DNA of 64,000 nucleotides. It comes from Sinonovacula constricta. Lineage: Eukaryota; Mollusca; Bivalvia; Cardiida; Solecurtidae. The position numbers and the translations under genes were made by a program. The notes beneath the pieces were generated by a model. That model did no database searches. It was not told where the DNA came from and saw only the letters and a list, made by a program, of their open reading frames with translations. Within the stretch, counting starts at the first letter, position 1, and the number at the start of each line of letters is the position of its first letter. This document shows positions 11,901-23,900 of this stretch, one piece after another. The stretch spans positions 3,959,976 to 4,023,975 of the forward strand of contig CM017569.1 of assembly GCA_007844125.1 (NCBI GenBank), given 5' to 3'.

Positions 11901-14900
11901 CATCAATTTACCGAAACTGTCATTTACCGAAACCTCCATAAACCGTACGGGAGGCCCCAGGTTCGTTGGTGGGACAATAATCTCAATAAATGAACAAAGA
12001 TACAATGCTAAGAAAGAGCATTGTCATACAAAATTAGATTTTTTTTTAAATCTTTATAGTTAAAAAAACTGTCATTCATGAAGGAAATGTTTTAAATAAA
12101 TACTTATGTTGAAATTAAAGTAAAGTAACTATTTATTTGTACTCCAATCAAGATCTTGCTTCATGTGTTGTTAGTGTAAAAGACAGAAAATACTACTTAT
12201 TAAGTCTTAGGTACAAACTAAGAAAATATGTAGTGAAGAAAAGTATTTACTGTTACAGATGATTTTAACAACTTTATATTTATTTTCCAGACAGTTAAAC
12301 ATTTTTTAATTGTGCAGTGTTATTCAAACAAAGTAGAAAACATCAATATATGTGTAACGCAGCCAAAACTGTAAAATATCAGTGAATGGTATTAAACTGC
12401 TTGGGAAGGATGAAAATGTTGGCTATAAAAATTATCATGACAATCTACTGGCATATACTTTCCAGTCTAACTTATTTTACACTGTAGTATGCTTTTTCAA
12501 AGATTTCATTATCAAAATCTCAAAAGATCCTTAAAGCATTCAGAAAGTGGAAGATAGTGTTGACTATAAAGCTAAATATGTTATATATCTGTTGACCAGG
12601 GGACATTCTGATAACTAAAAGTACTAATGAAGCTTGGGTTACACATCACTAAATGTACAGTGCAGCATCTTGAACCCTTTTTTCAGGCCATTGAATTCAA
12701 GTGAAAGGAAAGGCTCCTACTCTGTTGTTGATGCCAGCAGTGACAAAAAGGAAATTACTGTCAAAGAGAAGCTTGGTATCAGTCCATCAACAAAGACCTT
12801 CACATTTGACAATGTTTTTGCAGCAGATGTTAAACAGGTGCAAGTTTACAAAACCATTGTTACACCAATTATACAGGAAGTCCTCAGCGGCTACAACTGT
12901 ACAATATTTGCGTAAGTTACCTAATATATTATTTACTTTTCATCTTTCTGAGCATATAAAGTAACATACATGTAGCTAAGTTTTATATTTTTACAATACA
13001 TTTTTAGCTGATGATCAAGATTAGCAATGAAATAAAATAGGAAGCAATGCTCACTTTCAAAATCCCCAAACAGGCAAATACTCATACATAGCTAATAGAC
13101 AACAGGATGGTCAGCTGCAAATATGGCAACATATGTTTATTAATAGACTGATAAAAGAAATATTGATTTCAATTCATCATCTTGTTGTGATAATAAGATA
13201 AAAACATTCTGTTGTATGTGGAATATATCTGTAATCATGTTCTTTTATTTCTTCTAGAAAGGAACATCTGTAACATTCTAACATTATCACTGATATATCT
13301 CTCCAGCTATGGCCAGACTGGCACAGGGAAGACATTCACTATGGAAGGAGAGAGGTCGTCTGAGGGCAATTATTCCTGGGAGGATGACCCTCTAATTGGT
13401 ATCATCCCTAGAGCCCTTGCAAATATATTTGACTCGCTTGCTGTAAGTTTGTATGAAGGGTTACATTTAATGTTGTGACATGGTATGTGGAGAAAAATAA
13501 TGTCATTGTATGACGGGTATAATTCTCTAATTATGGTACTTAGATTAGTGCTGATTACGAAAGACTAAATAATTTTCCTTGTTAAGTATTTTGCATTGAC
13601 AAATGTAGCCATGCTAGAAGAATGAACTACCCCTGGTAGTTTAACCTTATTGTTACTGGTGTAACATGACTTACCAGAATCCACCAAAAATACCGGAATC
13701 CACCAGAATCTACTTTGATTTACCAGAATCCACCTTTAAGAAGGTTGTACGTGTCATAATTTGCATTTAAATTGATCAAATTTCATAAAGGATATTAATC
13801 GTGACTTGTTCTATAGATTTATTGAACAATGGAAGAGTGTTCAGTGTGTTCGAACGAGTGTAAGGAATAACAGTGTTTTTACTGTAAGAACTGGTATCAT
13901 GGAAAGTGTTGTGCTATATCCGAGGATAATGTGAAATCATGGTCTCTGCACAGTATGAAGTTTGCAGCTTACACAGACTGTAAACAGTAAAGCTTACCTT
14001 TATTGTGTAATACACCAAACCCATTCTGTTATCAGATGATGGCGTGACTCTCATCTTCTTACAATGATACACAGCGATTCGTATCACGAAAATAATATTA
14101 GACAGAAACAGAAATAAGTTGGTATTTTAGTCATAAAATTACGTTCTAATGTGTTCCCTTTGGAAGGCAAAAAATAACTTAAGCAATGTTCTGACTACTC
14201 TGATCATACTAAATTTCTCTGCATTGATCCAGAAATACTCTTCAATCTTTTGACATACTTAATGAAAAGAAACTATCGTATCATTTGTTGTTTTATGAAG
14301 TACATGATGTTAAAAGAGTATATTTAACGAATGCTAATTATTAATTTTCCTAAAATTATTCGGTTGTAATAGTAATTGACGCATTTTACATGAACATTTG
14401 TGGGGTTTTTTTTAGGCTAACAGTTGAAAAACTGTCATGTTGCCGAAATGCCTTATACAACCAAGCAAGGTCTGAAATGCTTATATTGAAATCTTATGGA
14501 ATTGAAATTCTAGTCAAAGAACATCTATTTCACAATACAAGGGACATTGACACGGTTTCGCAGTAAATTCTTGGAATGTTTGAACCTAAGAAATTGGATG
14601 AAACTGGACCGCTATCTACCAGTTGCAATGGATATTGTATGTACAGGCCCATCTTCTTGTGTCTTTGCGGCACTGAGTCGTTCCATGTCCTCATGCGGCT
14701 GATAATAACATTAGTACTTATTATAAATAGGACCTCCTATTGACAACAAAAAAAAATTTCTTGAATGACATCAGAATCATTACTAGTCAATTACAGTGAG
14801 TAAACAACTAGTAGTAATAAGCTTCATTCCCATAAAAAATAGTCTACTTTTAATGTATAAACTTAAATTGTTTCATAATTTATGGAATTTAATCACTACT

Positions 14901-17900
14901 AATGCAGATTATGACAAATAAAACCATTTTAAGGTGGATTCCAGTAAATCAAAGTGGATTCTGGTATCTTTAGTGGATTCCGGTATTTTGTGTCACCGTT
15001 TTGTTTACAAATATCAGCATATAACAATGTATAAGTTTTGTTATGATCTAAACAATATTATCACACTAGGTTCAGTAGGCTTAGACAAATCTTTATTTTG
15101 TGATGCTTGCTGAGCAATTTAATTTTCTTTTCATGAATTATGAGATAAACTTTTCTTTATTTAACAACAACCTAATATTTTATTTATTCTACTATCAGTC
15201 TTTTGTTTACAAAAGTATTGTTTAATGTTAAGTGCTATTTAATTTATTTTTTTTTTTGATGGAATATGCATTTAGCTGTGGTTGTTATGTTTTCATATAT
15301 GCCTTAAAAAGGCCGTTAAACCTGATAACAGGTGTGTCACTGTATCATCAACATAACTTAACCCTTGGCAGTTGGGGTAATGAGTAAAAAAGATTTAAGT
15401 ATCTCAGGACCACAGCATTTACTCTTATTTTCTTCTGTTCGCACATGAAATCAATGAAAAACTAATACTTTTGTACATCCTATAAATACTCTGTCTCAAA
15501 TCCAAATGGTACACTAACATGTTTGCCTTTTTATACATAACACTAGGTTGGCAGTTGGCATAGATAAATGATGTGTAGTTTTTCAAAGAAATTTTTGTCA
15601 CTTTATGTGACATCATAAAATTTATATAAAATAGGGAGGGGATTGAATTCATTAAAAACTGTTGTATCATCACACGTTGTTGCTTAATATGTAATTTTCT
15701 TATACACTTAGGTGACATATGGACCTCCAAATGAGGAATGCAATCTATTCAAGGCTTCTTTTTTTTGCTGCCAGGGGAAGGGGCCCATGCCCTTTATTTT
15801 TTTGGAAAATAGCGTCATTTCTTCCTAAGAGGGGCATGAAGAAAACTGATGTAAAGTAGGATGCACATGACAGGTTTATCACACTGAAATTTGATGAAAC
15901 AAATGTTATCGTAGGACCCTCAGTCCTGACTTGATCACTTAAATGATTTTGTGACAGTGATGTCAAGCCGGCAAACTTGGATATGTTACCCGTTGTTTAT
16001 CTTTTCAGACTCAGAACGTTGAGTTTTCTGTGCGTGTGTCCTTCCTAGAGCTGTACAATGAGGAGCTGTTTGATTTGTTAGGGTCTTCTGATGATGCCCT
16101 CCGTCTGCGTATTTATGAAGACAGTGCTAGAAAGGTAAGTTTTATAAGAACCTGGCTTTGTTATATACATGCTTGCCACATTTTGACAATATCAGAGTAA
16201 TACATCATCACATTGGTGAGCCCTGATTAAATGTGCAAGGGGTTATATTGTAAACTCATGACCAATAATCATCATTATCATCAGCCATTACAGTGCTGCC
16301 TCCCGGTTGTATGTTGCCTTAAAGCAGCCCTTCACTCATCACTGTCCTGAGCAAAGATAGGATTCAGATAATGCTTCCTAAGTCCTCTCAGATGGCAGTG
16401 TTTTAGGTTCCAGATCTTTTTCACCAAGTTTGACTCATACATTCTTTCAACCTGACCAAAGCATCTTACTCTTTTTCTTCTCATAACATGGGAAGATCTG
16501 ATCTGATGTCTGAAGTGAGCAGTTGTACATTGCTCAGCAAGTCTCTTCCCACATAAACATTTGATCCTGCTGTTATCAGCATGTGTCATACTGTCATATA
16601 ATGATGAAAGATTATGTAACATATTCAACTGTAGTTTACATATTTTAGATTTGAAAGACTTGCAGTCTTGTACACATCAGCTGACAATGCTATAATTGCC
16701 TTATACCTAAAAGACTTAGTTATGTGAAATTATACCGGCCGCAATAGCTCAAGCAATAGAGCGTCGGCTTGTGGATTGGAGGTCATATGTTCAAACCCCG
16801 GCTGGGTCAAACCAAAGACTTTAAAGTTGGTAGGAGTGGCTTCTCTCCTAATGCTCGGGGCTGAGGGGACAGTATAACGTCTGACTCGTCAATGTTAGGA
16901 TAATTGACATGCCGGGTTCAGTCCTAGGCACCTCATAAATGCCCCTGTGCTATAATGATTGAAATGTCGCATACCTCTAGACTTGTGTGTTATAATTTGT
17001 ACATTAGGGTTCTGTGATCATCAATGGACTGGAGGAGATAGTTGTAAAGGGAAAGGAGGAGGTGTACGAGATCTTGGAAAGAGGTGCATCCAAGAGACAG
17101 ACAGCTGCCACACTCATGAACGCCCACTCCAGGTAGGCACACATGCTACTGAATCTTCATGTTTGGCCTGTTCTCAGAATGAGTGTCTTTAGTGAGCCAG
17201 CTGGTTAAATTATTGATACCTTACTTTTTACTTGATTGTTCATATGTTATATGCAACCTGCAGCTTTTTTTATATATACAAAAAGGTAATTGATGTAAAA
17301 AATAAATGCATTAATCATTTAGTAACAATTGACTATTTAACCAGATAATATGGAAAATAGATGATTTTAATATGGGAAATGTGTGAAAAAGGGCTGTCAG
17401 GATGTGCTTGAAGCATACCCCAATATATTGAAATACATATAAATTGTATTACAATACGTACCACAATATATTGCCATACTTGATCAAACTATTAAAAGGA
17501 GCTATTCACCTAGTTATAATGAGCAGAATGAACATCAAATGCCTGAGTGTATTTAGGTTAGTTGTATCAAAATACCTCAATTGTATCAAATGCAAATCAA
17601 GTACGCTGCATTTCCAGAGCATATTTCATGATCTCCCCTTACATGTTTTTGACTTCAGACTAGATTTTGAGTTGGTTATTGCCGATCGCTTTTCATTCAT
17701 ACGAGCATCTTTGACTTTGGATACACAAAATGGTGACAGCAACCCAATCTTACAAAATATTGTTTTAAAAATGGTATGTTCATTGTGTATCGCAATACTG
17801 AATTGACTTTATCCGGTATCACAATATACCGGTATATCACAACAGTTGCAAAGAGATAGATGCTAAAACATTATTACAGGGTTTGGTTACTTAAATTTTA

Positions 17901-20900
17901 TTTAGCCAGTGAGGAATCCACAGCTTTAGTATGATGTCTTAAGAAGGTTTAGTCTTTCGGTATTGGTATCTTAATTGTGATATACCACTTACTTGTGTAT
18001 TATGGATTAATTTAACAGTAAGAATTTTTCATAGTGTGGACAAAACATTTACAGCAATTTGTGATTTAAAAAAAAATTATTTCTTATAATTAAATTTGTT
18101 TTTATTAGTAAATCATCTGAATGCTTAAAGCAATCAGTTTAGAATCCATTCATTATGGGTCTTTTTCCTAGGTTCTGCTTCATATTTCCACTTTGTTACT
18201 TTGTTGTAACTGTTACTTTCATCATTTAACAACTAGAAAACATAACTCGGTAAGGATGTTCTTGTGTATGGGATTAATAAAAGTTCTGGTTAATTTTGTC
18301 TGAAATATATTTGTCTACACATTGCTCAATGTTATATTCCCAATCAAGGTATATCAAAGATGTCTTTTCTAACCCGTTTTCTTATTTCTGTATTTTTTAG
18401 TCATACATTTTTGTTGTTACAGTCAACTCTCGTTATCTCAAATTTCAAGGGACCGTAGGAAATAGTTTGAGATATCCGATGTTTGAGTTATCCGAATTTA
18501 AGGATAGTTTGTGTAAATCTCAAAAATCTTACCTGCTACACGATGGCTGGTAATGACTGAAATTCCCTATTATATATGCCACTGTAAACTAAGTTTCTGC
18601 AAGTTAGTGTGGTTTTGCATGTTTAAAGTGGTCTGTTGCCATAACCAATCTTTTTTTTTTATTTAATAATCAGTACGTGTATTGTGGGTAGGTAGTGGAA
18701 GAATGATAAAATCACGAACGCGACCTCTCATTTTATTTACAAGTTGAGAAGGCCGTGTCAACAAGTTCTCAAAAACTGTTACAACAACAAGTACAAACTG
18801 AAACACTTTAATCAGCGTTAATTGATTAACGAAATTGTTGTTCATTTAATCTGCTAATTAAATAATAATCGATTAACCTCTTCTCTAAATTACGTGAAAT
18901 CCTGATTGCCGATAATTGGCGATATAACTCGCGCCCAAATTTTCGCGAGTTTCACGGTAGGTGTGAAAATCCCTATTGTTGCCATTTTGCATCTTATAGC
19001 AATTTGAAGTTTGAGATAGACCAACTGATTTCAACAGTTTTATACGTGTGGGGACAAATAATTTAGTTTGATATATCCGATAATTTGACACATCCGAATT
19101 TGAGTTAAGCGGAGTCGACCTATATAGAAACTTTAGGGGGAAAAAACGGGACCGTAGAAAACAGTTTGACATAACCGGAAATTTGAGATAACCGATTTTG
19201 ATATAACGAGAGTTGACTGTATTTAAATTATACTCAGTTTTACTGTCTAGAATCATTAACACAGACTGTCAACTGATTCCTATATTCCGTTATTTCGTCT
19301 ATATTTTTTTTATCAAAATCCTATATTTTGAAGAAAAAAAAACCTATATTTCCTATATTTTCCTGTATTTTTTTTTAAATATTCCTATATATTTTTGGTA
19401 ACTTTGTCACCAATAAATGAAGAGAGTAAATATTGCTTTGATACAGCTTCTGGCTTCATATTTTTTACCTTAAACTTAAAGTGAATTTCTATGCATGCAA
19501 CAGCATCACAGTTCATCAGACAATGCTGCTGTGCTCCTCTTCCTCATCTGTATGGTCACCTTGCAATGCAGTGCAATAGGACATGAATCTTTTAGGTGAC
19601 CATTCAGATGATGGTGATGTGCTTTGCAAAGGCCTTCTGCCTGGATTGTGATGCTGTTGTTCAAAGTTAAACGTTTCCTTCATTTTTATGGTAGACATTT
19701 TGGACAATGATTATTGTAGAAACATTAAGCGTACAGGTAAGAATTGTTATTACTAGGGCCAGTAAATGAAATTATTCTAAGTTGGAACTCCTATATTTTG
19801 CCTCAAAACTATCCAAAAACTCCTATATTTGTTGCGAAAATATTCCTATATTCCTCCTATATTTTGAAGAAGACTTGGTTGGCAACCTGCAAACAGTATG
19901 CCATGTTTTTTAAAGTGTTAATTATTGCTTTGTTAATAAATTACCAACATTAATTATTCATTGTTAAAATGGGTATAATTTTGATGTTAAGTCCTTTTCT
20001 TTTGTGTACATTTTGATAGTCGTTCCCACTCTGTGTTTACTGTGACCATACACATCAAAGAGAACACGATGGATGGAGAAGAATTGCTTAAAACCGGGAA
20101 ACTGCATCTGGTATGTAGTCTGTGTATACCACTATAAGCATTGCATACTACAAGCGCAATTAGATGAATTAAGACCTTTCATCATTGATAAAACTAACTG
20201 TTGATTTACATAAGTTCCAATATATAATTATATATGTGCCTGTGTAACTACTGCCTCAGCCCTTCACCGTGTGGATAAAGTCCCAGTCTGATTGAGGTCC
20301 AGCAGACCTGCCTTGCACAGTTGGTTCTTCCTAGACTTATCTTTGTGGTCTTCCTCTACAATATAAGCTGGATGTTGCCAATGATCACATTTGTGTTGAA
20401 GCAATGTACGAAAAAAAAAAATTATGAGATAATGTAAAATCTGTAAAGACCTGATTTGAGCTTTGGTCTTAAGTAATGCAGCTTAAAATTTTAAAATAGC
20501 ATGTATTACAATAAAAACTCACAAAGTCCTTTCCTAGGTGGATCTGGCAGGCAGTGAGAACATTGGTCGGTCAGGGGCGGTGGACAAGAGAGCAAGAGAG
20601 GCAGGAAATATCAACCAGAGCCTACTCACTCTGGGCCGAGTGATCACAGCGCTTGTGGAACATGCTCCGCACATACCCTACAGGTACATATCCTTAACAG
20701 GTTCAAAAATCATACTTGCAATGGGATGAGAAATCAGTTTTAGATGCATTTATATCTATTTGTATAAAAACATTTATCTATTTGTATAAGAAAACTAAGT
20801 ATATGTAGTCTCCTGTTTGCTAAGTTCAGATAGTTTAATGAGAAATTAAACAGTAATTCCTTTTTATGCTCCCCTAGGGGCAAGCTTAAAGTCGCCGCTT

Positions 20901-23900
20901 CGTTCGTTCGTCCTTATCATAACAAAAAAAAAAACACAAAAATTACAAGCGGTGTCAACATGAAATTTTATAGGCATATTAATCTTAATGAGAAGTGCAG
21001 CGTACAAGAACCCATAGCTGTTTTGCATAATTTAGGTTTTATTGCCCTTTTTAAAACTTAAATTTTGTTTTAAGCATAAGACAAAAACTGTAAGAGTTCG
21101 TATTTTTTCCATTGTAATACTGTATAATATTTTTTATTTAAATGCACATTTTTGAAAAATAAATAAATTTTCAAGCCCATTTGGAACTAGCGTATATTTG
21201 GGGAGCATCCATTGGTTCTGTCGATTCTCTTATTTTCTATTTGAAATGATCTTACAAAAATAAAATTTAAATCCTTGCCTGTATATGTCATTGGATTTAA
21301 TGTTAGTTTTATAAAAAAAAAAATTTTTGTTTCTTATCCTTGTATGGAAATTTGGTAAGTTGATATGGTAATAGTAAATATTTCCTCCTGTTTGAACAGA
21401 TATAGCTGGGTTGGGTGTTGTTGTTTTTTAACAAACTAAAGCCGGTATTCAGCGTCTTTCCCTGTACTAGAAATTCCCATTGAAAATCACTTTTCCCCTT
21501 GTAAAGTGTTAAATTTATATCAAAAGGTAATTAAATGCTAAGTTTTTTATTTAGTTTAATCTGTTAAATCTACAATCAGCATATTTTAATAAGTTTTATG
21601 TTATGAAACTTTGTACCCACAATACCAAGTATTATTTGACAAGTGTTGCTAAATATGGACATTATATGTTACGGACACTGTATCCTAGCATTTGACACCC
21701 AATGTTTCCGATGATGGTAACAAATTTTGACCCAATCTTCTGAACTGGTGTGTTTATGATAGTAGAAACCAGTTGAGTATTGTTTATTTCTGGTCGACCC
21801 ATTTCCGGTGATTGCCATAATCCATCATGTCTCACAACTGGAAAAATAACAACAAAATAAAACAATCCGATGCTGGAAACTAAAAAAAAATATCGATATA
21901 TTTTTTAAGACACCATCTTCTATGTGATCAAAATTGCTGAGAAAAATGAAACTGAAAGTAGGCTTTCTACATTGTGCTAAATTGTTGAAGAATCTTTGCC
22001 TGAAACAACATCTACTATTAGTACAGTAACTGGCGCTGGCTCTTTTTCTCAGCAGCAACAGTCTCCATGTAATACTGCATCAGTTACTGTCTTCCCAATA
22101 ATCACTGAAAGTTCCAAATCAAAAGAAAGGCAGATGTTTCAGCCAATAAATGAATCACAGTATGCTTGGCAATATTATAGTTTGTCCAAGGCTGCAAGTG
22201 TTAATATTGTGAAAATTCCACATCATGAAATGATGTCAATGTGCCCTATGTTTCATGTGGTGCTGTGTTAAGAGGATCATTCTTCTAGGAGAAGTTAAAC
22301 TCACAATAACAGTGAAAGGTATAAAGTTACTGCAGAAAGGTACACCAATGTTAGGTGTCATGTCTGTGTTTTCCAAATGTTGCAGACAGCTGCAGGAAAC
22401 AGAGATGCCTCATAGGCTAAATGGCTGCTTTAAGACTTATTAATGAAAGATAGTCATATAAAGAATACATTATATACTGAATTTCCCCAAATTTATTTTC
22501 TGTGAATTTTTTGACAAGCGCCCAGCGTATTTCCCTGTCCCTAAAAAAAAACCTGTATAGTATGCATGTGGGTTCAGTAGAAAAATACAAAGCGTTTATC
22601 TAAATTATAAGTAATAATTAAAATTTGCATTCGTATTCAGTTGTGCAGATATTGCCCGATTGCTGGAAGTTCCTCCTCATTATGGTTACATTATTTGTTT
22701 TCAGAGAGAGTAAACTGACTCGACTACTCCAGGACTCACTAGGCGGTCGGACAAAGACATCAATCATTGCCACCATCTCCCCAGCCTCAATCAACCTTGA
22801 GGTGAGACATTTGCAAAATATCATCTACATTCTTTGAGCAGAGTTTACCTGTTTTCTGTATGCTTTTACATACAAGAGTACTGTCCTTAAAATAAAGCTT
22901 TAGTCCAACTCACAGATCTAGTGTAATCAACACATGAGTAAACCCTTAGTCCAACACACAGATCTAGTGTGATCAACACATGAGTAAACCCTTAGTCCAA
23001 CTCACAGATCTAGTGTGATCAACACATGAGTAAACCCTTAGTCCAACTCACAGATCTAGTGTGATCAACACATGAGTAAACCCTTAGTCCAACTCACAGA
23101 TCTAGTGTGATCAACACATGAGTAAACCCTTAGTCCAACTCACAGATCTAGTGTGATCAACACATGAGTAAACCCTTAGTCCAACTCACAGATCTAGTGT
23201 GATCAACACATGAGTAAACCCTTAGTCCAACTCACAGATCTAGTGTGATCAACACATGAGTAAACCCTTAGTCCAACACACAGATCTAGTGTGATCAACA
23301 CATGAGTAAACCCTTAGTCCAACTCACAGATCTAGTGTGATCAACACATGAGTAAACCCTTAATCCAACACACAGATCTAGTGTGATCAACACATGAGTA
23401 AACCCTTAATCCAACTCACAGATCTAGTGTGATCAACACATGAGTAAACCCTTAATCCAACTCACAGATCTAGTGTGATCAACACATAAGTAAACCCTTA
23501 GTCCAACACACAGATCTAGTGTGATCAACACCAGAGTAAACCCTTAGTCCAACTCACAGATCTAGTGTGATCAACACATGAGTAAACCCTTAGTCCAACA
23601 CACAGATCTAGTGTGATCAACACCAGAGTAAACCCTTAGTCCAACTCACAGATCTAGTGTGATCAACACATGAGTAAACCCTTAGTCCAACACACAGATC
23701 TAGTGTGATCAACACCAGAGTAAACCCTTAGTCCAACACACAGATCTAGTGTGATCAACACATGAGTAAACCCTTAGTCCAACACACAGATCTAGTGTGA
23801 TCAACACCAGAGTAAACCCTTAGTCCAACACACAGATCTAGTGTGATCAACACATGAGTAAACCCCTAATCCAACTCACAGATCTAGTGTGATCAACACA

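Larger units (their letters stand above)
8926..12686 (+). other. KIF11: KIF11 intron 1 (3.8 kb)
   Basis: Contains a 137-bp foldback element, GAT/GTT-rich simple sequence near 9875-10030, a duplicated CTATACAGGCTGCGT segment near 10455-10545 and a 936-bp element with long inverted repeats (listed separately). The rest is AT-rich and unassigned. Confidence 0.8.
13658..14998. mobile_element. TIR DNA element carrying broken PHD-finger and vertnin/OTU-like ORFs
   Basis: The ends are inverted copies rich in a repeated TACCAGAATCCACC motif: left 13658-13738, right 14929-14998 (GGTGGATTCCAGTAAATCAA and following). The 1.3-kb interior carries two forward reading frames (listed separately) that look like parts of a single accessory or transposition protein. 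Both contain stop codons, so the copy is dead. No clean target duplication was found, so the superfamily is unassigned. Confidence 0.6.
13443..16008 (+). other. KIF11: KIF11 intron 3 (2.6 kb)
   Basis: Holds the TIR element with PHD- and vertnin-like segments (13658-14998) and a dispersed repeat (15428-15683). The open frame on the minus strand at 15745-15966 has no recognisable domain. Confidence 0.75.
16135..17007 (+). other. KIF11: KIF11 intron 4
   Basis: Contains a decayed LINE piece on the minus strand (16332-16628) and a tRNA-derived SINE (16735-16968). Confidence 0.75.
17133..20019 (+). other. KIF11: KIF11 intron 5 (2.9 kb)
   Basis: Contains an 800-bp pogo/Tigger-like element (18420-19219) and an unassigned stretch with repeated CCTATATTT motifs at 19275-19400 and 19790-19870. 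A 120-codon frame at 17444-17806 has no recognisable domain. Confidence 0.7.
20684..22704 (+). other. KIF11: KIF11 intron 7 (2.0 kb)
   Basis: Contains the TGCTCCCC-bounded MITE (20867-21207) and a coding-like but unassigned stretch at 21990-22440. The rest is AT-rich. Confidence 0.7.

Noticed and set aside
16735..16802. tRNA gene
   Set aside because: Box A and B are present, but the fold is degenerate and the sequence continues into a repeated SINE body.
17444..17806. 120-codon forward ORF in KIF11 intron 5
   Set aside because: No recognisable domain, splice sites or codon signal; lies in AT-rich intron sequence.
18885..19262. 125-codon minus-strand ORF as a transposase
   Set aside because: It lies in the pogo-like element but shows no DDE or helix-turn-helix motif and reads through the terminal repeat.
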